Assembly (NCBI GenBank): GCA_964399265.1
Contig: CAYNQF010000030.1
Coordinates: 1-24,503 of the forward strand
DNA: 24,503 bases
Reading direction: 5' to 3'
Origin: WJLY01 sp964399265
Lineage (GTDB): Bacteria > Joyebacterota > Joyebacteria > Joyebacterales > Joyebacteraceae
Part shown: piece by piece, positions 7,633 through 17,132 of the stretch
Layout of the letters: the number at the start of each line of letters is the position of its first letter
Numbering within the stretch: the stretch's first letter is position 1
Translations under genes and position numbers: made by a program
Notes under the pieces: generated by a model
Databases searched by the model: none
Told to the model about the DNA's origin: nothing
The model's input: the letters and a program-made list of their open reading frames with translations, nothing else

Positions 7633-8648
7633 CAGGAATCGTCCCCGGTGGCCAGAAGTTCGGCGATCTGCACGGCGTTCAGAGCGGCGCCCTTCCGCAG
7701 GTTGTCGGCGACGACCCAGAGCCAGAGCCCGTTCTCCACGGACTCGTCGGCCCGGACTCGTCCGACAAGTGTGGCGTCGGCGCCCGCCGCGTCCACCTGT
7801 GTAGGATACCCGGTGCTGGCCGGGTCGTCCACCACCTCGACTCCCGGCATCGACGCGAGCGCGTCGCGGGCGCGCTCGGGCGAGAGCGGCTCCCGCAGCT
7901 CGACGTTCAGGGCTATGGCGTGGGACCTGAAGACGGGGACCCGCACACAGGTCACGGCGACGGGCAGATTCGGGAGACCCAAGATCTTGCGGGTCTCGAA
8001 GATCATCTTCGTCTCTTCGCGCGTGTTGCCCGCGTCGTCGAAGTCGTCGATGTGAGGAATGCAGTTGAAGCCTATCTGCGTCGGGTAGACCTCGGACACG
8101 ACGGGCTCGCCATCGAGCACGGCGCGCGACTGCAGACGGAGTTCCTCCATTGCCGCGAGACCGGTACCGGAGACGGACTGGTAGGTGCTCGCGACGACAC
8201 GCGAAAGCCCTGCTTCCTCCTCCAGCGGCTTCAGCGCAAGGACCATCTGGATCGTGGAGCAGTTGGGATTGGCGACGATGCCCTGATGAGACCAGACGGC
8301 GTCTGGGTTCACCTCGGGCACGACCAGGGGTACGCCGGGCGTCATGCGGAACTCGCGGCTGTTGTCGATGGCGACCGCGCCGGCCTCGACCGCCGCCGGT
8401 ACGAACTCCCTCGACACGGCGGCGCTCGTCGCGAACAGCACGACGTCGAGGCCCCTCAGGCACTCGGCCGTGAGTTCGACGACGGGAAGTGCCTCGCCCC
8501 TGAACGCGACAGCACGCTCTTGACCCCGCGCTGACGCCATTGCGACCACCGACTCGAGCGGCAGCGAGCTGCTCTCGAGCACCGCGAGCATCTCCAGACC
8601 CACGGCGCCGGTCGCGCCGGCTATGCCCACTCGCGCCGGTAGCCTCAT
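7632..8648 (-). CDS. asd: aspartate-semialdehyde dehydrogenase
   Basis: A 338-residue cytoplasmic enzyme that reduces aspartyl phosphate to aspartate semialdehyde with NADPH, the branch point to lysine/diaminopimelate, threonine and methionine. The nucleotide-binding GATGAVG is at residues 11-17. The catalytic cysteine is Cys130 in ANPNCSTIQ. The substrate-binding region has SVSGTGLAAMEEL and IGFNCIPHID, and the catalytic histidine lies in VFRSHAIALNVEL. The length matches the family. The start overlaps the stop of the upstream TPR/SH3 gene (TGATG), and the stop overlaps the ecfT start in the same way. No dap genes are adjacent. Confidence 0.96.
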   Translation of the reverse strand: MRLPARVGIAGATGAVGLEMLAVLESSSLPLESVVAMASARGQERAVAFRGEALPVVELTAECLRGLDVVLFATSAAVSREFVPAAVEAGAVAIDNSREFRMTPGVPLVVPEVNPDAVWSHQGIVANPNCSTIQMVLALKPLEEEAGLSRVVASTYQSVSGTGLAAMEELRLQSRAVLDGEPVVSEVYPTQIGFNCIPHIDDFDDAGNTREETKMIFETRKILGLPNLPVAVTCVRVPVFRSHAIALNVELREPLSPERARDALASMPGVEVVDDPASTGYPTQVDAAGADATLVGRVRADESVENGLWLWVVADNLRKGAALNAVQIAELLATGDDS

Positions 8649-9535
8649 CAGATCCTCTCCATGGACCCGTCAGGCATCCAGCCGTTCAGATCCGTGCCCG
8701 GAACGGTGACCCTGACCCAATCGTCGCGCGTCTCCTCGACCTTCACCTTCGTGCCCTCGTGCAGCCTGAACTCGAGCACGAAATCCTCGCCGGGCCCCGT
8801 CCTCACTCCGACCTCGGGAACGAGCACGACGGCCTCCACGTCGCCGCGGACGACCGCTAGCCTGTAGGCGAGCGTGCTCCCGGACACCGCGACGCACACG
8901 ACCAGAACGATGACCACACGCCCCAGCCACCCCGACTGCCAGCCCGAGAACCCGAGGCGCAGCACTGCGAGCGTGAGCAGCGCGAAGAGCACGAAGTAGA
9001 CGGTGCTCGCCGCGGCCGCGAGCCTGTCTACCGTCAGTCGCTCGAACACCCGTCCGAGAAAGTCGCTGACTGCGCCGCCCACGGGCGCGCGCCGGTCGGC
9101 GAGAAGCTCTCCGACGAACGCGAGGTTCTCGCGGGCGTCCTCATGCGAGGGCTGTATCTTGAGGGCACGCTCGTACGACAGCACCGCGTGGCCCAGGTCA
9201 CCCGCCTTGTAGTAGGCGTTCCCGAGGTTGTAGAGGACGTCGGCGTTCGCGAACCCCGAGTCCACGATCCTCTCGTAGAGCGCCGCGGCCTCGTGGTACC
9301 TGTCCTCGGAGTAGAGCGCGTTGGCGTCCCTGAAGGCCTGCGTGGCGGACTCGGTGTCGAGTCGCCCCTCACGCGGGTTCAGTTCCATCTGCTGCGGAGG
9401 GACCGTCTCGCCCTGGGCCGACGCGGGCTCCGCGAGGACCAGGGCGGCGCAGACGAGCGCAACGAGAGAGAAAGCCGCCACCGCGAGCGCCGCGGGAACC
9501 GCCGCATACGCCCTGTCGCGCGTCAAGATCGTCAT
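8648..9535 (-). CDS. batE: BatE-like TPR membrane protein with C-terminal SH3 domain
   Basis: A 295-residue envelope protein. It has an N-terminal hydrophobic signal (about 10-40, ending in AEPASAQ), two to three TPR units (about 65-138, including VLYNLGNAYYKAGD), two membrane segments (about 176-194 and 204-222), and a bacterial SH3-type domain (about 235-293, with VRTGPGEDF and GWMPDGS). This TPR, two-TM, SH3 order is that of BatE-type proteins at the end of Bat (Bacteroides aerotolerance) operons. The function is not well defined. The ATG at 9535 is preferred over an ATG 45 nt upstream because it overlaps the batD stop (ATGA) and has GAGGAGG about 9 nt before it. The symbol is by context. 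Confidence 0.78.
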   Translation of the reverse strand: MTILTRDRAYAAVPAALAVAAFSLVALVCAALVLAEPASAQGETVPPQQMELNPREGRLDTESATQAFRDANALYSEDRYHEAAALYERIVDSGFANADVLYNLGNAYYKAGDLGHAVLSYERALKIQPSHEDARENLAFVGELLADRRAPVGGAVSDFLGRVFERLTVDRLAAAASTVYFVLFALLTLAVLRLGFSGWQSGWLGRVVIVLVVCVAVSGSTLAYRLAVVRGDVEAVVLVPEVGVRTGPGEDFVLEFRLHEGTKVKVEETRDDWVRVTVPGTDLNGWMPDGSMERI

Positions 9536-11316
9536 CGCCGGCGCCTCCTCGCGGACAGACGCTCCATCGAACGCAGGCACTCGTCGGCCTCTGCCACCAG
9601 ACGCTCGGACTCGACCGCGTCTTCGCCCGCCGCGAACCTTCCGAGGTCACAGGAAGAAAGGATGCCCCTCACCTGCTCGACCAGCGCGTCGTCGGCGCCC
9701 CCGTCTCTCAGGACCGACTCGATCTCGGCGGTCGTCATCCCCCTGGCCTGTACGTTCCACCGGTTGCCGATGAAGTCGGTCAGGGCCTTGGCGACGGCCG
9801 AGCATACCCCCGCCGCGTCGCCGCTCTCCGCCAGCGCCCGTGCTTCCCGGAGTTCCTTGCGGGCCATCGAAGGAGCCCTCACGTGCCGTGCCAGGCCCAC
9901 GTCTCCGGCCAGCCTGTCGTGTTTGCGCCTGTAGCCCGCCGCTCCGAGGAACACCGCCACCGGAAGGAGCTGAAGGATCAGGAACGAAGCGCGCGCGTGC
10001 AGCGGCCGCTCGGCGCGCGTGAGTCTGCCGGCGGGCTCGTGGATGTACCGGATGTCGCGGCCGAGCCTGGAGATGGCCGCGCGCACCGGGAGTTCGTCTT
10101 CGGTGTGCTGACCGGTTCCGGGGGTGACCGCGAGGGTCAGCTCGCCGGTCTCGGTCGTCTTGTACGTCGCGTCGGCGGGGTCGAAGTACGACAGCCTCAT
10201 CGACGGGATCGTCTTCGTGCCGGTCGACTGCGGAACGAGCACGTACTCGTAACGCTTCACGCCGCCGATGGCGCCGTCCTTGGTCGTGTCCGTCGACGAG
10301 CGCGACTCGTAGGTCTTGAAGTCGGGAAGGTCCGGGAGCTGCGGCTCGGGGACGGTCCTCACGTTGCCCCTGCCCTCTATCTTGAGAGTCAGCGTGACGG
10401 GTTCGAGTTCAGGCACGCTCTTCGTGTCGAGTGACGCGGTCATGCGGAAGCTACCCACCGCCCCGTCGAAGTCGGCCGGCCTCCCCGCCGTTGGAAGCGG
10501 CTTGATCTCCACCTCGATCGGCTTCGTCGTCAGCGTCACGGGCTGGCCCCCGATCGAGAAGAGGGAGAAGCCCTCGCGCTCTTTCCTGTACGTGAGCGAC
10601 GCCGGACCGATGGTCGCCTTCCCGGCCGCGGTCCCGAAGAGCGCCGTCCGGATCTCGATGACCCGGTACTGGATGCCCTTCACGTTCTCGTAGTACTCGG
10701 GCACCTCCCCCAGGTCCTCGACCCAGAACCCCGTCAGGTCGGGGGCCGAGTATCTGGGCTGCTCGAAGAGCGACGTGCGCCTGTAGAACTTGAAGGAGAG
10801 CGTTATCTGCTCTCCAACGTATGCCGACTTCTTGTCGACCGTCGTCGCGATGAAGACGTCGCGCCCGCCCGGGTCGACGCCCGACGACTCGCGCTGCTCG
10901 AGCGGCGCCGCCTCCGGCGCGGTCCCCTCGACGACGTCTATGGAGATCGGGTCGGTGCGGTAGACTGTCCCCTCGAAGTCGACCTCCACGGAGCCTATCG
11001 TAAGGGTGCCCGTCCTCCGCGGCACCAGCGTGTAGTTCCAGCTCTTGGAGACGTTCACGCGCCCGTTCACCCAGCTCATGTTCGAGGACGTCCCGCTCGG
11101 GTGGACGTTCCAGTCCGCGCCGATCTGCGTCACGTCGGGCGCGGGCACATTCTGCATCGTGCCCTCTACCTGGACGGTGAACGTGACCGCCTGGTTCACG
11201 GACACGGCCGTCCTGTCGACGTGAGCCGTGACGTTCAGGTCGCCTGCAGCCGCCACCGGGGCCGTCAGGAGCGCCACCAGCGCGGCAGTCAGAAGAAGAC
11301 TACCAGTCCTTGTCAA
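9532..11316 (-). CDS. batD: BatD family protein
   Basis: A 594-residue protein with a signal peptide (1-24, TAPVAAAGD) and a long periplasmic region of beta-sandwich repeats (about 27-420) that ends before a membrane segment (about 445-465, ILQLLPVAVFLGAAGY). A C-terminal cytoplasmic helical part follows. The first repeat has SVNQAVTFTVQVEG and the later repeats have VGEQITLSFKFY and LEPVTLTLKIEG, the pattern of BatD (oxygen-tolerance family). Bat proteins are thought to assemble in the envelope with MoxR, but the biochemical role is unclear. The start is TTG inside the end of the upstream TPR gene (17-nt overlap), with GAGGAAGAAGG just before it. The signal peptide begins right after it, which supports this start. 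Confidence 0.88.
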   Translation of the reverse strand: MTRTGSLLLTAALVALLTAPVAAAGDLNVTAHVDRTAVSVNQAVTFTVQVEGTMQNVPAPDVTQIGADWNVHPSGTSSNMSWVNGRVNVSKSWNYTLVPRRTGTLTIGSVEVDFEGTVYRTDPISIDVVEGTAPEAAPLEQRESSGVDPGGRDVFIATTVDKKSAYVGEQITLSFKFYRRTSLFEQPRYSAPDLTGFWVEDLGEVPEYYENVKGIQYRVIEIRTALFGTAAGKATIGPASLTYRKEREGFSLFSIGGQPVTLTTKPIEVEIKPLPTAGRPADFDGAVGSFRMTASLDTKSVPELEPVTLTLKIEGRGNVRTVPEPQLPDLPDFKTYESRSSTDTTKDGAIGGVKRYEYVLVPQSTGTKTIPSMRLSYFDPADATYKTTETGELTLAVTPGTGQHTEDELPVRAAISRLGRDIRYIHEPAGRLTRAERPLHARASFLILQLLPVAVFLGAAGYRRKHDRLAGDVGLARHVRAPSMARKELREARALAESGDAAGVCSAVAKALTDFIGNRWNVQARGMTTAEIESVLRDGGADDALVEQVRGILSSCDLGRFAAGEDAVESERLVAEADECLRSMERLSARRRRR

Positions 11317-12172
11317 CCTTCTTCCTCGCCCTTGGCGCTTCGCCGAGCATCTGCGCCTGAAGCTGCTCCTCGGATTCCTCTATCGCGTCCAGCAGACGCT
11401 CCGCCTCCTGCTTCGACATCGCGCCCTGCTGCTGGCTCTGCTCGCCCTGCTGACCCTGTTGTTCGTTCTGCTGCTGTTCCTGCTGCTGGCCCTGCTGTTC
11501 GTTCTGCTGCTGCTCCTGCTGCTGGCCTTGCTGTTCGTTCTGCTGCTGTTCCTGCTGTTGGCCTTGCTGCTCGTTCTGCTGCTGTTGCTGTTCCTGGTCC
11601 TGCCGCTCCTGCTGTTCCTGGTTCTGCTGACCCTGCTGTTCGTTCTGCTGGTTCTGCTGTTGCTCGTTCTGCTCCTGATTCTCTTGGCTCTCCTGATTCT
11701 GCTGCTGGTTCTGTTGCTGTTGCTGCTGCTCCATCATCCTGAGAGCCAGCTCCAGATTGTACTTGGCGTCGGGGTCGTTCGGATTCTTGATGAGCGACGC
11801 CTTGTAGGCCTCGATCGCCGACTTCAGGTCGCCCGCCTGCATGAAGGCGTTGCCGGAGTTGTAGAAGGCGTTCGCCGCGAGCAACGAGTCGGCCGATGCC
11901 GTGGCCTGTCCGAACTCCCGGAGCGCGTTCTGGACCTCACCCTTCTTGTAGAGGGCGTCGCCCGAGTTGAAGAAGAGCTCTCTCAGCTCCGGACTCTCGA
12001 CCTGCGCGCTCCTGTACTGCTCGAGCGCCTCGTCGTACTTGCCCTGCTCGTACAGTTTGTTTCCGCGCTTGTTCCGCGACTCGACCGAACCGCCCACCCC
12101 CATCATCGACGGAGCAGCCAGGAGCAGAAGCAGGAGCGCAATGGCCCGCTCTATCCGCACCCGTCGTCTCAT
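11300..12172 (-). CDS. batC: BatC-like TPR protein with glutamine-rich repeat tail
   Basis: A 290-residue exported protein. Residues 8-25 are a signal peptide or anchor. TPR units occupy about 32-147 (RGNKLYEQGKYDEALEQY, FYNSGNAFMQAGDLKSAIEA, then KYNLELALRMM). Residues 148-250 are almost only Gln, Asn, Glu and Gly and include four exact-length 12-residue repeats. A charged end with AMSKQEAERLLDAIEESEEQ follows. The TPR core plus Q-rich linker and SKQEAERLLDAI segment is seen in BatC-type proteins, where the latter part is probably an interaction motif. The ATG overlaps the batB stop (ATGA). The repeat length may vary among strains. Confidence 0.85.
   Translation of the reverse strand: MRRRVRIERAIALLLLLLAAPSMMGVGGSVESRNKRGNKLYEQGKYDEALEQYRSAQVESPELRELFFNSGDALYKKGEVQNALREFGQATASADSLLAANAFYNSGNAFMQAGDLKSAIEAYKASLIKNPNDPDAKYNLELALRMMEQQQQQQNQQQNQESQENQEQNEQQQNQQNEQQGQQNQEQQERQDQEQQQQQNEQQGQQQEQQQNEQQGQQQEQQQNEQQGQQQEQQQNEQQGQQGEQSQQQGAMSKQEAERLLDAIEESEEQLQAQMLGEAPRARKKVDKDW
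11461..11604 (-). repeat. four tandem 36-bp repeats in the BatC-like gene
   Basis: Units begin at 11461, 11497, 11533 and 11569, each starting GTTCGTTCTG or a near copy on the plus strand. Each encodes a 12-residue unit of the type QQQNEQQGQQQE on the minus strand. Copies differ at third codon positions, so the array is not a very recent expansion. It is embedded in a longer CAG/CAA-rich tract (about 11430-11730). Confidence 0.92.
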
Positions 12173-13200
12173 TTCGACTCTCCTCCGTTACGCTCCCTGC
12201 GTCTGCGAACGGCGTCCGGCAGGAAGGCCTCCAGCGCCAGCACCGCCAGCGCGAACCCGAGCGGCACCTGGAAGCGCTCCTCGTAGTAAGCGTACATCCG
12301 GCTCTCAAGCTCGCCCTGCTGCATCTTCGAGATATCGTCCTCGATCGCACCCAGCTCTCGCTCGGTGTCCGTCGCCCTGAAGTAGCGGCCATGCGCGGCC
12401 GACGCTACGTCGATGAGGATGGTCTCGTTGAGCTTCGACATCACGATCTGGCCGCTGCGGTCCTTCTTGTAGCCGCCGCCCGACGGGTCGGGTATCGGCT
12501 CGCCCGCCGTAGAGCCCATGCCGATCGTGTATATGGTGATTCCCGCCTCGGCGGCCTGCTTCGCGGCCTCGAGCGCGTCAGAGCCATGGTCCTCGCCGTC
12601 CGTCATGATCACGAGGACCTTCGACCGGTCAGGCTCGGTCTCCATCGCCTCGATCGCCGTGCGGATGGCGTCACCTATGGCCGTTCCGGGCGTCGGTATC
12701 GTGCCCGGCTCGATGGCGGAGAGTAGCATTGTCGCGGCGCCGTAATCCAGCGTCAACGGGCACTGGACGAACGCCTCCCCCGCGAACGTGATGATGCCCA
12801 CGCGGTCCCCGCCCAGCATGTCGATGAGCGACATCGCCTCACGCCGCGCCTTCTCGAACCTGTCGGGCTTGAGATCACGCGCCTCCATCGATGCCGACAC
12901 GTCGATCGCGAGCATCAGGTCCACACCCTGGCGCTTCACTATGCCGAGCTTCGTGCCTATCTGCGGCCTGCCCGCGGCGACGCCCAGGAACACGACGGCG
13001 ATCACCGCCAGGCCGACCTTCAGGCGCTGCCGTCCCGGCGAGACCCCGGGCGCGATCTTCTCCAGGAGTTCCGGTTCGGCGAAGGCCCTGCGCGCCGCCC
13101 GTCTGCGGCGCTGAAGGACGGCGGCCGCGACGAGCGAGGCCAGGATCGGCACCGCAAGGCACCATATGAGAAGCACGTGTGTGGCTACAGCGAACCGCAA
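12169..13200 (-). CDS. batB: BatB-like von Willebrand factor A (VWA) membrane protein
   Basis: A 343-residue membrane protein with hydrophobic segments near the N-terminus (about 7-29 and 61-77), a VWA domain (about 93-290) and a C-terminal segment (about 313-330). The metal-ion-dependent adhesion site is complete: Asp100, Ser102 and Ser104 in DVSAS, Thr173 in GTAIG, and Asp201 in TDGED. FAGEAFVQCPLTLDY is shared with the next upstream gene, so batA and batB are paralogues. The protein probably binds partner proteins in the envelope under control of MoxR. The start is TTG with GGGGGT 6 nt upstream; no ATG is nearby. It lies 47 nt after batA and overlaps batC by 4 nt. Confidence 0.9.
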   Translation of the reverse strand: MRFAVATHVLLIWCLAVPILASLVAAAVLQRRRRAARRAFAEPELLEKIAPGVSPGRQRLKVGLAVIAVVFLGVAAGRPQIGTKLGIVKRQGVDLMLAIDVSASMEARDLKPDRFEKARREAMSLIDMLGGDRVGIITFAGEAFVQCPLTLDYGAATMLLSAIEPGTIPTPGTAIGDAIRTAIEAMETEPDRSKVLVIMTDGEDHGSDALEAAKQAAEAGITIYTIGMGSTAGEPIPDPSGGGYKKDRSGQIVMSKLNETILIDVASAAHGRYFRATDTERELGAIEDDISKMQQGELESRMYAYYEERFQVPLGFALAVLALEAFLPDAVRRRRERNGGESK

Positions 13201-13247
13201 TCTAGCACCCCCGTTGCGGAATGCTCCCAGCCGCCGTGACCGCCCCG

Positions 13248-14243
13248 CTACGGAATACTCCTGATGACGAAAGCCGACGCCAGGAGTTCGAGGACGAGCA
13301 GCACGAGCGCGGCGGCTATGAACCTCGGAGCCAGCTCCGTGTACGTCGTGAAGTGCTTCACCTCGATCTTCGTCGTCTCGAGTTCGCCGATCTTCCTGTA
13401 CACGTCCGCCAGCATCCCCTCGCTCTTGGCCCTGTAGTAGCGGCCCCCGGTGATGTCGGCTATCTCGGTCAGCGTCTCCTCGTCCAGGTCGTTAGGCACG
13501 TTGACATACCTGCGTCCCCAGACGGGGTCATCGATCGGCACCTGTCCGCCCTCCGGCGTGCCCGCGCCGATCGTGTAGACCTTGACGCCCACCGCCTTGG
13601 CCGCCCGAGCGGCCGTGACGGGATCGATCTCGCCCGCGTTGTTCCTCCCGTCGGTCAGGAGGATGATGACCTTGCTGTCGGCGTCGCTCTCGCGAAGCCT
13701 GTTGGTCGCCGTGGCGATGGCCGTGCCGATGGCGGTGCTCCGCTCGTCGATCATCCCGATGTGCACCGAGTCCAGGAGCTGCAGCAGAACGTTGTAGTCC
13801 AGTGTCAGCGGGCACTGTGTGAACGCCTGCGACGCGAAGACGACCATGCCTATTCTGTCGGACGTGCGGCCGCGGATGAAGTCGGCGACTACTTCCTTCG
13901 CCACCTCGAGCCTGTTCCTGGGCCTGAAGTCCTCGGCCTTCATGCTCGCCGACACGTCGATGGCGAGAACGATGTCGATGCCCTCGGTGATCACCGACTC
14001 CTGGCCGCTGCCGGCCTGGGGCCTGGCGATGGCCAGTACGACCAGCGTGAGCGCCGCCGCCCTGACCGCCAGCTTCGTGAACCGCTTCCACGGGAACGTT
14101 CTTCCCGCGGCTTCCCGCGCGAGCGAGGCGACCGGGAAGCTGATAGCGGGTCTACGTCTCCGCGCGTACCTGATCTCGACGTAGAGGTAGAGCGGCACCG
14201 CGAGCAGCAGGAGAAGCAGCATGGGATCAGCCAGTCTGATCAT
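13248..14243 (-). CDS. batA: BatA-like von Willebrand factor A (VWA) membrane protein
   Basis: A 331-residue protein with membrane segments at about 6-23, 57-72 and 308-327, and a VWA domain (about 88-295). The MIDAS residues are Asp96, Ser98 and Ser100 (DVSAS) and Asp198 (LTDGRNN). The stretch FASQAFTQCPLTLDY matches its paralogue BatB. Residues RRRPAISFP just after the first membrane segment are typical of BatA. The ATG at 14243 is chosen because GGGGAGG is 6 nt before it; an adjacent ATG (14246) is almost as good. A longer reading frame starting at 14447 is rejected, because its first 68 residues are the wrong-frame reading of the upstream gene. The start overlaps the upstream gene by 17 nt. 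Confidence 0.92.
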   Translation of the reverse strand: MIRLADPMLLLLLLAVPLYLYVEIRYARRRRPAISFPVASLAREAAGRTFPWKRFTKLAVRAAALTLVVLAIARPQAGSGQESVITEGIDIVLAIDVSASMKAEDFRPRNRLEVAKEVVADFIRGRTSDRIGMVVFASQAFTQCPLTLDYNVLLQLLDSVHIGMIDERSTAIGTAIATATNRLRESDADSKVIILLTDGRNNAGEIDPVTAARAAKAVGVKVYTIGAGTPEGGQVPIDDPVWGRRYVNVPNDLDEETLTEIADITGGRYYRAKSEGMLADVYRKIGELETTKIEVKHFTTYTELAPRFIAAALVLLVLELLASAFVIRSIP

Positions 14244-15228
14244 CATCGGCCTCCCCACCCTCGTCGCTGTCATCGCCCATGAACCGGGTGCGCTCAACAA
14301 ACGACCGCGCTTCCGCCAGGTCCTGCGCCGCCCTCTCCGGGCCCGGCGCGTGCTTCGCGAACTTGGCGAGGTCCGCGTGAGCGAGATACTCGACGGTCCA
14401 GTCGATCTCCGCGCGCTCGATGCGCGCTCTCTCCATGGCCGGCGCAAGCTCCGTCGTCGTCATGTCTATCGCGTCGACGCCGAAGCGGTCGCGCATGTAC
14501 AGCCTCACGATCTCCGTTACGCGAACATAGAAGCCAACGACGTCGCCGCGCCCGGCGGGGTCGTCGGCCTCAAGCGCGGCCAGGCGCTCGAGCGCGACCA
14601 TGTGCGCGGCCCGCCTCGGGACGGCCGGCTCGACCGGCTTCTCCGGAGCGGGCTTCTTCCCCCGCGAGAGCCACCACTTGCGCAGGTACCAGAGCCCGAC
14701 CAGCACCGCCGCGGCGACCGCCACCGCCAGGACGTACGGCCAGACGCGCACGGGCAGGTCGACGGGAGGCTTGATGTCCCTCGGGGCGTCCTCTCCTTCC
14801 TTGAGCGTGTCCGGGATGACGCTCTGGATGTCCACGGTCAGCGAGTCGGTCCACACGACGCCCGAGTCCCCGGAGGCGGTCCTGTATGGGAACGCGAGCC
14901 TGGGGATCCCCAGAGCCCCCGTCTCGAACGCCGCCAGGACGTAGTACATCTCCTCGACGACGCCCTCACCCTGCTCCTGTTCGCCGGTGCTCGCGCTTCC
15001 GAGGACCGTGAGCGGAGCCACGTCGGTCGCGACGTCGGGGTACTCGACCTCGGTCCCGTCGGGGACCTCCACGCGCAGCGTGAGGGTCACGCGATCGCCC
15101 ACAGTGGCCGCGGGCGGGTCGACCGACGCATCGACCACGGGCGCCTGCGCCGCCGCGACGACCGGGAACACCGACAGCAGGGTCACGGTCAGCGTGGCCG
15201 CGATGCGGCCTGCGGGACGACGCCTCAT
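14227..15228 (-). CDS. BatD-like single-pass membrane protein of the Bat cluster
   Basis: A 333-residue protein that I do not recognise by name. It has a signal peptide (1-28, VVAAAQAP), a beta-sandwich domain like one BatD repeat (about 31-135, with ATVGDRVTLTLRVEVP and FETGALGIPRLAFPY), a membrane segment (163-183), then a basic proline-rich linker and a helical cytoplasmic part (about 205-320) with GFYVRVTEIVRLYMRDRFG. The cytoplasmic helical part resembles the tail domains seen in DUF4381/BatD-type proteins encoded between DUF58 and VWA genes. It may anchor the MoxR/DUF58 module to the VWA proteins (inference). The ATG overlaps the DUF58 stop (ATGA). Confidence 0.8.
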   Translation of the reverse strand: MRRRPAGRIAATLTVTLLSVFPVVAAAQAPVVDASVDPPAATVGDRVTLTLRVEVPDGTEVEYPDVATDVAPLTVLGSASTGEQEQGEGVVEEMYYVLAAFETGALGIPRLAFPYRTASGDSGVVWTDSLTVDIQSVIPDTLKEGEDAPRDIKPPVDLPVRVWPYVLAVAVAAAVLVGLWYLRKWWLSRGKKPAPEKPVEPAVPRRAAHMVALERLAALEADDPAGRGDVVGFYVRVTEIVRLYMRDRFGVDAIDMTTTELAPAMERARIERAEIDWTVEYLAHADLAKFAKHAPGPERAAQDLAEARSFVERTRFMGDDSDEGGEADDDQTG

Positions 15229-16130
15229 CTCGACCTCCCGGCGCTCACCAGCGGACCCGTCCTGCGTGCCCGCATCCGGAAGAACCTCTCGAGGGGCTCC
15301 ACGTACGGCCTGTCGGTGGATACGCTGACCGAGTCTATGCCGAGCCTGCGGAACATCTTGTGGCGTCTCTCCACGTCGTCGTGCGAGAAGTCGTGAAACC
15401 TCTCGAGCAGCCGTCTGTCGCCCGTGTCCACCGCCAGGCGTTCACCGGTCTCGGGGTCCTCCAGCTCGATCAGCCCCAGCCTCGGCAGCTCCGTCTCGCG
15501 CGGGTCGGACACCTCGACAGCGATCAGATCGTACCTGCGGTTCGCGATCGAGAGTCGCCTCTCGTATCCCTCGGCGACGAAGTCGCTCACGAGGAACACG
15601 ACGGCGTGTCTCTTCACGACGTTGGTGAGATAGTCAAGAGCAGCCGGAATGTTGGTGCCCTTGCCCTCGGGACGGTAGAACAGCAGTTCGCGGACGACGC
15701 GCAACACGTGGGTCCTGCCCTTCCTGGGCGGGACGACCTTCTCGATGCGGTCGGTGAAGATGATGAGGCCGACGCGGTCGTTGTTTCGAGTCGCGGAGAA
15801 GGCCAGGAGCGCGCACAGCTCCGCCGTGAGCTCCGCCTTCGTTCTGGAGACCGTGCCGAACGCTCCCGACGCGCTGGCGTCCACCAGGAACATGATGGTC
15901 AGCTCGCGCTCTTCCTCGAACTTCTTGATGAACGGTCGTCCGGTCCTGGCCGTGACGTTCCAGTCGATCGATCGCACATCGTCGCCGGGCAGGTACTCCC
16001 TCACCTCGGAGAACTCCATGCCCCGGCCCTTGAACACGCTCTGGTATTCGCCGGAGAACACGTCGTTCACAAGGCGCTTCGTCCGGATCTCTATCCGGCG
16101 GATCTTTCGTATCACTTCTCGGGGAATCAT
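15225..16130 (-). CDS. DUF58 domain protein (VWA-like), MoxR partner
   Basis: A 301-residue protein without a membrane segment. It carries the DUF58 signature FKGRGMEFSEVREYLPGDD (about 33-51) followed by VRSIDWNVTARTGRPFIKKF (52-71), then a VWA-like domain with DASAS (Asp84, Ser86, Ser88) and a later LVSDF. DUF58 proteins are almost always encoded next to MoxR ATPases and are thought to be their cytoplasmic partners or substrates. It starts with ATG 15 nt after moxR, with GGACGAG as a weak ribosome binding site, and overlaps the next gene by 4 nt. Confidence 0.92.
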   Translation of the reverse strand: MIPREVIRKIRRIEIRTKRLVNDVFSGEYQSVFKGRGMEFSEVREYLPGDDVRSIDWNVTARTGRPFIKKFEEERELTIMFLVDASASGAFGTVSRTKAELTAELCALLAFSATRNNDRVGLIIFTDRIEKVVPPRKGRTHVLRVVRELLFYRPEGKGTNIPAALDYLTNVVKRHAVVFLVSDFVAEGYERRLSIANRRYDLIAVEVSDPRETELPRLGLIELEDPETGERLAVDTGDRRLLERFHDFSHDDVERRHKMFRRLGIDSVSVSTDRPYVEPLERFFRMRARRTGPLVSAGRSR

Positions 16131-16145
16131 CTCGTCCGAACCAGT

Positions 16146-17132
<987 letters not shown>

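Noticed and set aside
7633..8463. Upstream extension of the ecfT frame, which would give 543 residues
   Set aside because: The first half is wrong-frame asd sequence, Arg/Gly-rich; the EcfT fold begins at the ATG at 7632.
11461..11604. CRISPR-like array
   Set aside because: The 36-bp units are contiguous, coding repeats without unique spacers.
11228..12286. Leucine-rich 352-residue plus-strand frame that looks like a membrane protein
   Set aside because: The Leu runs are the antisense of CAG/CAA glutamine codons in the BatC-like gene.
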